This document shows positions 36,298-44,230 of a DNA stretch of 64,000 bases, in pieces. The translations under genes were made by a program, and so were the position numbers. Every line of letters starts with the position of its first letter. Position 1 is the first letter of the stretch. The DNA lies in the NCBI GenBank assembly GCA_023407175.1, contig JAEYMU010000052.1, positions 75,451 through 139,450 on the forward strand. The letters run 5' to 3'. Below the pieces are notes generated by a model. It was not told the origin of the DNA. It did no database searches and worked only from the letters and a program-made list of their open reading frames with translations. This DNA is from Bacillota bacterium. Its GTDB lineage: Bacteria; Bacillota_A; Clostridia; Lachnospirales; Lachnospiraceae.

Positions 36298-36360
36298 AGG
36301 GCCTGTTTGAAAACTCATTGTACCGTTCTGAACGCTACAAGCAGTTTTCAAACAGGCCCT
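36298..36360. repeat. Perfect 18-bp inverted repeat after the helicase gene
   Basis: AGGGCCTGTTTGAAAACT (36298-36315), 27-base loop, AGTTTTCAAACAGGCCCT (36343-36360); one more T-A pair outside. No T-tract, so not a standard terminator, although it lies where one is expected. A related GTCTGTTTGAA is found just after ileS (29358 on). Confidence 0.8.
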
Positions 36361-36472
36361 ATTAGTCGTCCGTTCGTGAGCAGGCAGAGCTCCTGCAGCT
36401 TTTTGCATGCTTTATTCATGAATTGCCTTAGGAATATGCCGATATTAGCAGCAGAATTACCAAAAAATGACC

Positions 36473-36500
36473 TTGACAAATATTGAGTTTAGTTTATAAT
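36473..36500 (+). promoter_or_regulatory. Promoter of perR
   Basis: TTGACA (36473-36478), 16-bp spacer, TATAAT (36495-36500), overlapped by the operator. Confidence 0.8.
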
Positions 36501-36527
36501 AATAATTATTACTATTATTATAAACTA
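36490..36527. promoter_or_regulatory. PerR/Fur-type palindromic operator
   Basis: Perfect 15-bp arms TAGTTTATAATAATA and TATTATTATAAACTA around an 8-base centre. It covers the -10 box, so the regulator would repress its own gene. The TTATAATAATTATAA-like composition fits Per boxes. Confidence 0.8.
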
Positions 36528-36579
36528 GGAATTATGTTTATTAAATCTTATTCATTTGTTCGAATTAGCGGAGGTCAAT

Positions 36580-36966
36580 ATGGCGGTTAATAAGTATAGC
36601 AGACAGAGAGAAGCGATTAAGGAATATCTCATGAATACAAAAGAGCATCCGACAGCAGATACTGTCTACATGAATATACGTGAAACCTATCCAAACATTA
36701 GTTTAGGAACGGTTTATCGAAACCTGAATCTGCTTGTTGAACAGGGTGAAATACAGAAATTGAATTGTCAGGACGGCTGTGACCGTTTTGATGGAAATAC
36801 AAAGCAGCATTATCATTTTCTGTGCAGAGACTGCGGAAAAGTATTCGATATTGAAATGGAATCAATCGAGCATATCAATGTAATAGCCGGAGCCAAATTC
36901 GGGGGGAAGGTAGATGGTCATATTACTTTCTTCTACGGAAAGTGTCCTGAGTGCAGTAAAAAATAG
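36580..36966 (+). CDS. perR: Fur-family peroxide/metal regulator, PerR-like
   Basis: 128 residues from the ATG at 36580 (CGGAGG site; the frame to 36556 lacks one). Winged helix (residues 5-80: SRQREAIKEYLMNTKEHPTA, ISLGTVYRNLNLLVEQGEI), metal-binding HYHFLCRDCGKVFDIE and a C-terminal CPEC, giving the two CxxC structural zinc pairs. The Asp/His set needed for Fe/Mn sensing (HYHF, D in FD.E) is there. The short length and the Per-box-like operator suggest PerR rather than Fur or Zur; this remains inference. The operator half-site recurs downstream before a putative small RNA. Confidence 0.85.
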   Translation: MAVNKYSRQREAIKEYLMNTKEHPTADTVYMNIRETYPNISLGTVYRNLNLLVEQGEIQKLNCQDGCDRFDGNTKQHYHFLCRDCGKVFDIEMESIEHINVIAGAKFGGKVDGHITFFYGKCPECSKK

Positions 36967-37097
36967 TAAAGCAATCCTGATTATCAGCTGTTCAGAAGCC
37001 GGAAAAATATACGGTGAATGTGGATAGGTCAGGAAAGGAATGCGGTAATAAGCAATTATAAAGATAATATCAAACTACAATAGTAAAGTACAAAAAC

Positions 37098-37125
37098 ACG
37101 CAGCGCTTAATAGGGCTGCGTATTT
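37098..37125 (+). terminator. Terminator downstream of perR
   Basis: ACGCAGC / GCTGCGT stem with flanking G-G loop edges, then ATTTTAT. Confidence 0.7.
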
Positions 37126-37151
37126 TATGATAAAAATTTTTCAAATGGCTA

Positions 37152-37201
37152 TTGACAAATAGTACAAGAAGGATTAATATATATATCAGTAATAGTTACT
37201 G
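37152..37201 (+). promoter_or_regulatory. Promoter and operator of a putative small RNA
   Basis: TTGACA (37152-37157), 17-bp spacer, TAATAT (37175-37180). Just downstream is CAGTAA-TAG-TTACTG (37187-37201), which continues into TTACTGTTATTATAA, nearly identical to the right half of the perR operator (TTACTATTATTATAA). Repression by the same regulator is inferred. Confidence 0.65.
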
Positions 37202-37330
37202 TTATTATAATCCATATTTAAAATTGCTTACCTCAAGGTATATATAACCCCTAATTATATATACTTCCCCTAATATATTTGTTCCCAGCATAGAAATACG
37301 CCCCTCCCCCAGGGGCGTATTTCATTTTGA
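37187..37330 (+). ncRNA. Putative C-rich regulatory small RNA
   Basis: A unit of about 140 bases from the promoter at 37152 to a strong terminator at 37293-37323. No reading frame with a ribosome site lies inside. The body has little pairing and contains repeated C-tracts in AT-rich context: ACCCCTAATTATAT (37247 on), TTCCCCTAATATAT (37265 on) and TTCCC (37282 on), plus a CCCCC terminator loop. Unpaired C-tracts that match Shine-Dalgarno sequences are the hallmark of Fur-controlled sRNAs such as FsrA. Gene, boundaries and role are inferred from sequence only. Confidence 0.55.
37293..37328 (+). terminator. Terminator of the putative small RNA
   Basis: Perfect 13-bp stem GAAATACGCCCCT / AGGGGCGTATTTC with loop CCCCC, then ATTTTG. 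Confidence 0.8.
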
Positions 37331-37368
37331 AAAAATGTAGTGAGTTTATAAAATGAGCGATTTCTTAT

Positions 37369-38970
37369 CTATTTTATGATAAAGGTCCTGGGTGCTATGC
37401 GGTACACAGTAATCAGTGCTCCAATACTGTAGATGATCGTTACTGCGACTACAATTACCAGAAAGGCAATGGACATATTCTTTAATTGGAGGCTCATATA
37501 GCAGAGCAGGTAGGTAATGGCGCTAAACAGCTTGTAAAATGGATTTTTAACATTCAAATCTGTGGTATAGGGCTGAAAAATATAATATAGGAACATATTA
37601 TGAATTACAAAAAAGACGGATAGTATCAATATCATAATTCCAACGGGCAGGAAGGTCATGACAGAGCCGCCGGATAGGATACCAAGCAGGAGAACTGCCG
37701 CCGCCAGCAGGCCGGCAGGAAGCAGGTTATCCAGAATAAGCCGTTTTACGCGAATGGTGAAGGTCGCCAAAACAGCTTCCTTTGTTTTATAAAAGCCGTA
37801 GTGGAGCAGACTGATATCGCAATTATAGAACATGGCCCGGGTAGCCTTCTGCCCGGTGGACATTAGATATAGGGCAAAGATAAATACGGGAAACAGCCTG
37901 TGGACTCCAGTTTCATAATCCTTATGAAAATCAGGATACAATAATATTAGAAGGACACCTGCGGCAAACAGCAGCAGTACCGCCAGAGCCTGCTTTTGCA
38001 CGGGTCCCCTTAAAATGCGTTTGTGACGCTTAAAGAAGATATCATTGATATAGGCAAAGCCCTCTCTTTTATTCGTTTTACCGTAGCTTAGCTCCTCTTT
38101 GGTAAACTCCTTGTCCTTAAATTTAACTCTGGCAAACTCTGCATTTGCCTTGACGCTTTTGATGTCCAAACTTAATTTATCCAGACGGTTGGCATCATTC
38201 AGGGCCGCGGTGAAATTCCGGTATATAACAATATATCTTACCGATAATGTACCGATCGTCCACAGCAATACACCCAGGACAATAATTACCGGGGCGGGGA
38301 CAATGAGAATAAAATGAAAGGCAGCGCTAAGATATCCAAGGAATAGGATAAGTACATAAAACAGAATAATTACTGTTACTTTATTGTGCAAAAAGCTGCC
38401 GGTCTTTTCGTAATATTTTATTTGTATTACTTCTGTAGAGACGGCAAAGAAATTTTTGGCGATAACCATAAATAAGGCCAGAAGAATATTGACATGAAAT
38501 AAGCCTGCAGTAATAGAAAACAGGAGAAGCTCTACAATCTGGCGCCAGATTAACTGAGGAAAGTAATCTGCCAGTACGAATTTTCTGGCATTCATCCTCA
38601 TCAATTTAACCGATATAAATTTTCTTCTTTGCGGCTCTAATATCCTGCCGCTTGGCAGGGGTAAGAGCAAATAAAAAACAAAGAAGAAATACCAATAGAC
38701 CGCCTCCCTGTTTAAGCCCCCCATGTCAGTTCCCATCAGCAGGACCGGCAGGCCAAAGCCGAATAAAAGCAGGATAAGGCTTTTAAACAGTTGTTTCATC
38801 ATGCTGTAAATAAGCCCAAACACATACAATATTCTGGATAATCCGGCGTGCTCGTAGCCAGTCTCACGAAATAGCAGCTTAAGAAGCGGTATCCGCTTGA
38901 GAAAATAAATCAGGGAATTCAAAAGGATGGAAAAATCAATGATTATGGTTTGCTTCAATGTCTCAAGCAT
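37369..38970 (-). CDS. ABC transporter membrane subunit
   Basis: 533 residues with about ten to twelve hydrophobic segments spread over the whole length and a hydrophilic basic loop near residues 265-305. No sequence motif names a substrate. The gene starts inside the end of the ATPase gene (8-base overlap), so it is the permease of that transporter, of the ABC-2 exporter kind. Downstream are only the small-RNA terminator and perR region. The operon is headed by a small regulator. Confidence 0.85.
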   Translation of the reverse strand: MLETLKQTIIIDFSILLNSLIYFLKRIPLLKLLFRETGYEHAGLSRILYVFGLIYSMMKQLFKSLILLLFGFGLPVLLMGTDMGGLNREAVYWYFFFVFYLLLPLPSGRILEPQRRKFISVKLMRMNARKFVLADYFPQLIWRQIVELLLFSITAGLFHVNILLALFMVIAKNFFAVSTEVIQIKYYEKTGSFLHNKVTVIILFYVLILFLGYLSAAFHFILIVPAPVIIVLGVLLWTIGTLSVRYIVIYRNFTAALNDANRLDKLSLDIKSVKANAEFARVKFKDKEFTKEELSYGKTNKREGFAYINDIFFKRHKRILRGPVQKQALAVLLLFAAGVLLILLYPDFHKDYETGVHRLFPVFIFALYLMSTGQKATRAMFYNCDISLLHYGFYKTKEAVLATFTIRVKRLILDNLLPAGLLAAAVLLLGILSGGSVMTFLPVGIMILILSVFFVIHNMFLYYIFQPYTTDLNVKNPFYKLFSAITYLLCYMSLQLKNMSIAFLVIVVAVTIIYSIGALITVYRIAPRTFIIK

Positions 38971-39673
38971 GGGAAGCCTCCTCGCTTAAAAGCTTTACCA
39001 GCTTTTCCTCAAAATCACTTGATTTCAGCATTTCATGGTCAAGCAGCTCTAATTCCCCTTCACTTAAAGCTACAATTTCATCGCAGAGATCGGTGGCCAG
39101 CTGAAGAATATGGGTGGAAAATATAATGATATGATCCTTTCTGATTTCTCTTAAAATCTTTTTTATCTCCAGCGCGACGACGACATCCAGCGAGGTCAGA
39201 GGCTCATCCAGCAGAATAACGGGAGGCTTGGTGATCAAAAACATCATCATCTGTATTTTATTTTTCATACCGTGGGAATAATCCCTGATCAGCCTGTGCC
39301 GGTCTTCCTCCTCTATTTTCATTAGGTCGAAAAAGTCATTGATGGTATAGTTTGAATCAACCTTGCTTTTATTGATGTCAATATAGAATTTTATAAATTC
39401 ATAACCGGTCAGAAACTCCGGTAAAATTGCGCTGGAAAATACATAGCCGATGTCCTCCGCCTCCAGTTTCTTTTCTTCCTCTGCGGATTTTAATACGGCG
39501 CTGCCGCTGTCCATCTTAAGCTCTCCTGCCAGACAGTTAAAAAGCGTGGTTTTACCCGCTCCGTTCCTTCCCAGCAGACCGTAGATTTTTCCCTTTTCAA
39601 AATGAAAGCCCGCCCCCTTTAGGACCTCTTTGCCATCAAAGCCTTTTCTTATGTCCTTAAGATATAAATCCAT
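38963..39673 (-). CDS. ABC transporter ATP-binding protein
   Basis: 236 residues with Walker A GLLGRNGAGKTT (about 33-44), Q-loop region, signature YSHGMKNKIQ (the usual LSGGQ is degenerate: SHGMK, as in ABC-2 type exporters), Walker B VILLDEP and the switch His in FSTHI. It powers the 533-residue membrane partner. No antibiotic or bacteriocin genes are near, so the substrate is unknown. Confidence 0.92.
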   Translation of the reverse strand: MDLYLKDIRKGFDGKEVLKGAGFHFEKGKIYGLLGRNGAGKTTLFNCLAGELKMDSGSAVLKSAEEEKKLEAEDIGYVFSSAILPEFLTGYEFIKFYIDINKSKVDSNYTINDFFDLMKIEEEDRHRLIRDYSHGMKNKIQMMMFLITKPPVILLDEPLTSLDVVVALEIKKILREIRKDHIIIFSTHILQLATDLCDEIVALSEGELELLDHEMLKSSDFEEKLVKLLSEEASHA

Positions 39674-39722
39674 ACATTACCCCTTTCCTACGCTATGTAG
39701 TAAATTAAGAAATAGTTGCTTG

Positions 39723-40148
39723 TTACATTTCACTCTGATATTTGATACGGTAGAAAATACCGTAGCCTATGGTAAACAGATAAGAAAAAATGAAAAGAAG
39801 GAGTGTGGGCAAATCACAATTCATCAAGGTAAAGACCAGCATTAACGCGCCGAATAAGAAGACCATGCAATCATAAGCCTTGGCCTTAGAGCGGTATACA
39901 ATCGCCTGATTGCGTTCATCCTTCTGCTCAATTTCCGATTGTCTGGCGATGGAAGGATATTTGACAGCTATCTTATAGTTTATGAAATTAGCGATACCGC
40001 CTCCCAGGGCTCCGCTGCCGATTCCAATAAGTACATAAGGGTATGCCTGGTCGGTAAGGGCAGGAAATATTTTGAGCAGGGTCAAGCCGGTAGCTGCCAG
40101 AGCAATACCTGCTGCTATTAATAGAATTGCTGATACCTTTTTACTCAT
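39723..40148 (-). CDS. Four-helix membrane protein of the ABC operon
   Basis: 141 residues: two N-terminal membrane helices (about 6-26, 36-58), a polar loop with RQSEIEQKDERNQAIVYRSK, and two more helices (about 92-110, 113-133). The ERN-type loop with flanking helices is common in small membrane proteins next to XRE regulators in Firmicutes. It overlaps the regulator gene by four bases (ATGA-type coupling) and lies 49 bp before the ATPase gene. Function unknown. Confidence 0.8.
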   Translation of the reverse strand: MSKKVSAILLIAAGIALAATGLTLLKIFPALTDQAYPYVLIGIGSGALGGGIANFINYKIAVKYPSIARQSEIEQKDERNQAIVYRSKAKAYDCMVFLFGALMLVFTLMNCDLPTLLLFIFSYLFTIGYGIFYRIKYQSEM

Positions 40149-40348
40149 TCCGGGTCCTCCTCATAGATAAAGATTTCTTCGATTTTCATATTAAAATAGC
40201 GTGCGATTTTAAAAGCTAACAGGATCGAAGGATTATAACGCCCATTTTCAAGCGAACCGATGGTTTGGCGGGATACCTCCAAGGTAGCTGCCAGCTCTTC
40301 CTGCTTAATTCCGTACTGTTTGCGAATTTCCTCCAGGCGGTTTTTCAA
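40145..40348 (-). CDS. Small XRE-family repressor
   Basis: 67 residues, almost only a Cro/C1 helix-turn-helix: IRKQYGIKQEELAATLEVSR, QTIGSLENGRYNPSILLAFK, and a short tail. Such YozG/YvaO-type regulators head operons with membrane proteins. Paired AAAGTGTACTTT-like sites enclose the operon promoter at 40390-40464, so it probably represses its own operon. Confidence 0.92.
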   Translation of the reverse strand: MKNRLEEIRKQYGIKQEELAATLEVSRQTIGSLENGRYNPSILLAFKIARYFNMKIEEIFIYEEDPE

Positions 40349-40389
40349 GGTCAGACTCCTTTCCTATTATTATGTTATTCAATAGAAAT

Positions 40390-40464
40390 AGTATATGGAA
40401 AGTGTACTTTACATATTCAATATAACATATAAAATAAAAATGTCAAGTGTACTTTCCATATACT
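40390..40464 (-). promoter_or_regulatory. Promoter and twin operators of the ABC/XRE operon
   Basis: Inverted repeat AGTATATGGAAAGT (40390-40403) and ACTTTCCATATACT (40451-40464), each next to GTGTACTT, giving two dyads AAAGTGTACTTT and CAAGTGTACTTTCC about 50 bp apart. On minus, TTGACA (40446-40441), 16-bp spacer, TATATT (40424-40419) lies between them. Confidence 0.75.
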
Positions 40465-40487
40465 TTTGTGTGGGGCTCGAGATGCTA

Positions 40488-40683
40488 CAGTTTAGCCTTT
40501 CAGGGAAGGTGACAGGTTCCGGGGGAAAAATGTTCCCGTTCGGAGTATTTGCATTCGTCGGTATTTAGGCTCCGTATTTTGGAGCCTTATGTACCGTTAC
40601 GTAATGCAATTAAGCGAAAGCGGCTCCGATATGGAAACATTTCTTTCTCTGAAACCTGCCAATTTCCCTGAAAGACTAAATTG
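40488..40683. repeat. 196-bp near-palindromic element (MITE-like or structured RNA)
   Basis: Terminal arms of 33 bp (40488-40520 and 40651-40683) match at about 27 positions when one is reversed and complemented. Inside, AATGTT..CGGAG..TTGCATT on the left is mirrored by TGCAA..CTCCG..AACATT on the right, and the centre has AGGCTCC/GGAGCCT (40567-40587). No gene inside. It fills the gap between the ABC operon promoter and rex promoter. Confidence 0.7.
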
Positions 40684-40716
40684 TGACCTATTAATATAAT
40701 TTAAGCCGGAATACCA

Positions 40717-40745
40717 TTGACATGGAACAATACCGGTACTACAAT
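40717..40745 (+). promoter_or_regulatory. Promoter of rex
   Basis: TTGACA (40717-40722), 17-bp spacer, TACAAT (40740-40745). Confidence 0.8.
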
Positions 40746-40765
40746 ATCGATATACAAATATCGAT
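40744..40765. promoter_or_regulatory. ATATCGAT pair, operator-like site at rex
   Basis: ATATCGAT (40744-40751), six bases, ATATCGAT (40758-40765), directly after the -10 box. The same pair with the same spacing occurs twice before the adh gene. It differs from the canonical Rex site TTGTTAA-N4-TTAACAA. Confidence 0.7.
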
Positions 40766-40781
40766 AACAGAGGTGTAACCG

Positions 40782-41447
40782 ATGCCAGAGCACAATACAA
40801 ATACCATTACCACTCAGACCTTAAGAAGAATGCCCTACTATATCCAGCAGCTTAAGCTGCTGCAAAAGGAGAATATCGCTACCGTATCAGCACCTAAGAT
40901 AGCGGAGCGGCTGAAGCTGAATGAAGTCCAGGTAAGAAAGGACTTTGCGGCGGTTAGCTCTTCCCGTGGCAAGCCGAAAACGGGCTTTTCCATCGCGGAA
41001 CTGCTTTATAATATGGAAGAGCTTCTGGGATATCATAATGCCGATGAGGCCGTATTGATTGGAACCGGAGCGCTGGCACAGGCAATTCTGACCCATGAGG
41101 GAATACAAAACTATGGTCTAAGGGTAGTGGCAGTCTTTGATACCGATGACCAAAGCACAGAAGCTGAAATAAATGGGATAAGAATATTGCCGGCGGACAA
41201 GATCAGTAATTTATGCCGGCGTATGAAAATCCACATTGGAATTATTACCGTACCGGGAATACAGGCGCAGGAAATGTGTGACCGGCTGATTGAAGGCGGA
41301 GTACTGGCGGTATGGAACTTTTCCCCGGTTCATTTGTCAGTGCCGGAGCACGTTCTGGTACATGATGAAAATTTTGCGGCATCCCTTGCCATACTTTCAA
41401 AGCATCTGAAAAAGGAAATGAGGGCTACAGGGACCTTGCCCGTCTAA
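40782..41447 (+). CDS. rex: Redox-sensing repressor Rex
   Basis: 221 residues. N-terminal winged helix (10-80: TTQTLRRMPYYIQQLKLLQK, VSAPKIAERLKLNEVQVRKD), Rossmann domain with IGTGALAQAI (about 93-102; the usual GxGxxG ends in Ala here), VFDTDD as the end of strand 2, and a C-terminal swapped helix. Rex dimers leave DNA when NADH/NAD rises, inducing fermentation and hydrogenase genes. It stands upstream of LysR, adh, nfn and hyd genes, a suitable neighbourhood. The HTH (LKLNEVQVRKDFAAVS) differs from the common QVRKDLSYFG, which might go with the non-standard operator. Confidence 0.93.
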   Translation: MPEHNTNTITTQTLRRMPYYIQQLKLLQKENIATVSAPKIAERLKLNEVQVRKDFAAVSSSRGKPKTGFSIAELLYNMEELLGYHNADEAVLIGTGALAQAILTHEGIQNYGLRVVAVFDTDDQSTEAEINGIRILPADKISNLCRRMKIHIGIITVPGIQAQEMCDRLIEGGVLAVWNFSPVHLSVPEHVLVHDENFAASLAILSKHLKKEMRATGTLPV

Positions 41448-41575
41448 AGCCTGGAGGTCAGTGTGAATAATGTCTCGCATAAATCGGCGAGTCATATGAA
41501 AAGCACAATTCACACGCAAATTTGTGCCTGCGGCCCAAAGTTTGCAGTTTTATAAGAGAGGCGTGGTCAATAGCA

Positions 41576-42514
41576 ATGAATACACAACATTTAAAATATG
41601 CCATAGAGGTGGAAAGAACCTGCTCAATTACACAGGCGGCTGAAAATCTATATATGGGACAGCCGAATCTAAGCAAGGCCATCAAGGAATTGGAGGATTC
41701 ATTGGGGTATACCATCTTTGAACGGACCCCAAAGGGGGTTACCCCGACGCAGAAGGGAATGGAATTTCTCACCTATGCCAGAAACATACTGCACCAGGTA
41801 GAGAAAATGGAAGCATTGTCCGATGAAGCAAAAACCAATACTCAGAGCTTTAATATAACCATTCCAAGAGGAAGCTATATTGCCGATGCCATCACGCGGT
41901 TTGTAGCCGACTTCGACCATGAGAAGGAGATCATGGTCAATGTGCATGAGACAAACTCCTTTCAAGTTATTAATAACATTATTGACGGTCCTTTCAACAT
42001 GGGAATAATCCGGTATCAGACAGAATATGAGAATTACTTTTATGATTATCTGAACGAGAAACAGCTGCGCTTTGAGCCGCTCTGGGAATTTGACCATCTT
42101 GCGCTGATGTCGGTGGAGCATCCTTTGGCGAGCCGGGATAAGGTGGAATATAAGGAGCTTAAGGAATATACGGAAATTGAGCATGGCGATACGATTATTC
42201 CATATCTGATGCAGGGCAATAACCTGAAGGCAAACAAGGCGGAAAACGCTTCAAAGCATATTTATATCTATGAGCGCTGCAGTCAATATGATATGCTTTC
42301 AACGATACCTACGACCTATATGTGGGTTTCACCGATTCCGGAAAAATGGCTTACCAGGTATAATCTGATCCAGCGCAAATGTAAGGCACCGGGGCATCAT
42401 TATAAGGATGTTTTCATCTATCTGAAGGACTACAAGCTAACCGAGCTGGACCGCAGATTCATAGACAAGCTGTCCGAGGCAAAAAACGACGTGTCCTTTA
42501 AGGAATATAAATAA
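41576..42514 (+). CDS. LysR-family transcriptional regulator
   Basis: 312 residues from the ATG at 41576 (MNTQHLKYAIEVERTCSITQ); the frame is open to 41522 but that would put extra residues before the canonical start. HTH: ITQAAENLYMGQPNLSKAIK, ELEDSLGYTIFERTPKGVTP; the effector domain spans about 90-300. Ligand unknown. It follows rex by 128 bp and precedes adh by 445 bp, ending at its own terminator. It is another candidate binder of the ATATCGAT pairs. Confidence 0.9.
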   Translation: MNTQHLKYAIEVERTCSITQAAENLYMGQPNLSKAIKELEDSLGYTIFERTPKGVTPTQKGMEFLTYARNILHQVEKMEALSDEAKTNTQSFNITIPRGSYIADAITRFVADFDHEKEIMVNVHETNSFQVINNIIDGPFNMGIIRYQTEYENYFYDYLNEKQLRFEPLWEFDHLALMSVEHPLASRDKVEYKELKEYTEIEHGDTIIPYLMQGNNLKANKAENASKHIYIYERCSQYDMLSTIPTTYMWVSPIPEKWLTRYNLIQRKCKAPGHHYKDVFIYLKDYKLTELDRRFIDKLSEAKNDVSFKEYK

Positions 42515-42528
42515 AGAATATTTTACTG

Positions 42529-42577
42529 GCCGTATACTGATTGTAATATTATGGTATGCGGCATTTTTGCATTTTTT
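42529..42577 (+). terminator. Terminator of the LysR gene
   Basis: GCCGTATAC / GGTATGCGGC stem with one G-U pair, then two T runs. Confidence 0.8.
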
Positions 42578-42588
42578 ATCCGGCTGTC

Positions 42589-42635
42589 ATATCGATAATG
42601 GAATATCGATATTCGATTCTGAATATGACCTGATT
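42589..42635. promoter_or_regulatory. ATATCGAT pair inside a larger dyad, upstream of adh
   Basis: ATATCGAT at 42589-42596 and 42603-42610. The pair is the left part of an imperfect palindrome ending in ATATGAC (about 42629-42635; left arm GTCATAT at 42586). It is about 235 bp before the adh promoter site. Between 42640 and 42815 I see nothing else assignable. Confidence 0.6.
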
Positions 42636-42818
42636 TCTAAAAATCACTGAAAATTGTGTCTGACGGAAAGGTGCTGCAGAGGCGGCCAAATATCACGCCT
42701 GGTCGGCATTGATGTCTCCGGGCTACAATCGCTGTATTGCTTGTATTTTACAGGGGATAATCTAAAATTTTCTTTTCTGCAGCTTGCCTGACAAATCTAA
42801 GGAAACGTTACCGGAAAA

Positions 42819-42848
42819 TTGACATATCGATAATGGAATATCGATAAA
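42819..42848 (+). promoter_or_regulatory. adh promoter with embedded ATATCGAT pair
   Basis: TTGACA (42819-42824), 18-bp spacer, GATAAA (42843-42848). ATATCGAT at 42824-42831 and 42838-42845 occupies the whole spacer, so a bound regulator would block RNA polymerase. Confidence 0.7.
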
Positions 42849-42959
42849 ACAAATTTACATTTCCGCTTTTACAAATAGATTGTTAAAATATAAACAATCA
42901 AAGAGAACCTACGTAAAAATAACTTGAGTTTATGATTGGTATATAAGGAGGAATTCATC

Positions 42960-44135
42960 ATGGCAAGATTTACAGTACCGAGAGATCTTTATCATGGAAA
43001 GGGCTCACTGGATGCATTAAAAACATTAAAAGGAAAGAAAGCAATTGTGGTTGTCGGTGGCGGAAGCATGAAACGCTTCGGTTTTCTGGATAAGGTAGAA
43101 GCTTATTTAAAGGAGGCCGGAATGGAGGTTAAGCTGTTTGAAGGAGTAGAGCCGGACCCTTCCGTAGAAACAGTAATGAAGGGCGCTGCCGCGATGCGTG
43201 AGTTTGAACCGGACTGGATCGTATCAATCGGCGGAGGCTCACCCATCGATGCAGCAAAGGCGATGTGGGCTTTCTATGAATATCCGGACGTAACCTTTGA
43301 AGAGCTTTGCATTCCCTTCAATTTCCCAACTCTGCGTACAAAGGCAAAATTCTGTGCCATCCCCTCCACTTCCGGTACGGCAACAGAGGTCACTGCATTT
43401 TCAGTAATTACCGATTATGAAAAAGGGATTAAATATCCCCTGGCCGATTTTAACATAACACCGGATGTAGCGATTGTAGACCCAGAGCTGGCGGAAACCA
43501 TGCCGAAGAAGCTTACTGCCCATACCGGAATGGATGCGCTGACCCATGCAATTGAAGCGTATGTATCCACACTTAACTGCGATTACACCGATCCCCTTGC
43601 GCTTCATGCAATCAAGATGGTCAGTGAAAATCTGGTCAATTCCTACCAGGGAGATATGGAAGCTCGTGCGAAAATGCATAACGCCCAATGTCTTGCAGGA
43701 ATGGCCTTCTCCAATGCCTTATTAGGTATTGTTCATTCTATGGCACATAAAACCGGAGCAGCCTACAGCGGCGGTCATATCGTTCATGGCTGTGCCAATG
43801 CAATGTACCTTCCAAAGGTAATTAAATATAATGCAAAGGATGTAACAGCAGCAAAAAGATATGCCGAGATTGCGGCCTTCCTTGGACTTGAGCCAAGCGC
43901 CAAAGCTTTGATAGAACATGTGAATGGACTCAATAAGGAACTCGACATTCCTTCCTGCATTAAGGATTATGAGGGCGGGATTATAAACGAGAAAGAGTTT
44001 TTAGACAAGCTGCCTAAGGTAGCGGAGCTGGCAGTCGGTGATGCATGTACAGGCTCCAACCCGAGAGCCATTACTCCCCAGGTAATGGAGAAATTATTAT
44101 ATTGCTGCTATTACGATACAGAAGTTGATTTCTAA
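42960..44135 (+). CDS. Iron-containing alcohol dehydrogenase
   Basis: 391 residues from the ATG at 42960 (AAGGAGG, seven bases). Group III alcohol dehydrogenase: GGGSMKRFG and SIGGGSPIDAAKAMW (NAD(P) binding), PSTSGTATEVT, and the iron ligands in DPELAETMP (Asp), HTGMDALTHAIEAYVS, GIVHSMAHKTGA and HIVHGCANA (His). It interconverts alcohols and aldehydes, probably ethanol formation from acetaldehyde, reoxidising NAD(P)H in fermentation. The paired ATATCGAT operator in the promoter is shared with rex. nfnA follows after 216 bp. Confidence 0.93.
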   Translation: MARFTVPRDLYHGKGSLDALKTLKGKKAIVVVGGGSMKRFGFLDKVEAYLKEAGMEVKLFEGVEPDPSVETVMKGAAAMREFEPDWIVSIGGGSPIDAAKAMWAFYEYPDVTFEELCIPFNFPTLRTKAKFCAIPSTSGTATEVTAFSVITDYEKGIKYPLADFNITPDVAIVDPELAETMPKKLTAHTGMDALTHAIEAYVSTLNCDYTDPLALHAIKMVSENLVNSYQGDMEARAKMHNAQCLAGMAFSNALLGIVHSMAHKTGAAYSGGHIVHGCANAMYLPKVIKYNAKDVTAAKRYAEIAAFLGLEPSAKALIEHVNGLNKELDIPSCIKDYEGGIINEKEFLDKLPKVAELAVGDACTGSNPRAITPQVMEKLLYCCYYDTEVDF

Positions 44136-44230
44136 TCCATAACCTTTTAAATTGTGTCGCCAACACGTAAAAACGTTATAGATTTGAAATATAGGGGGGC
44201 TGTCGTACCAGGGGATTTCTGATCCGGGTT

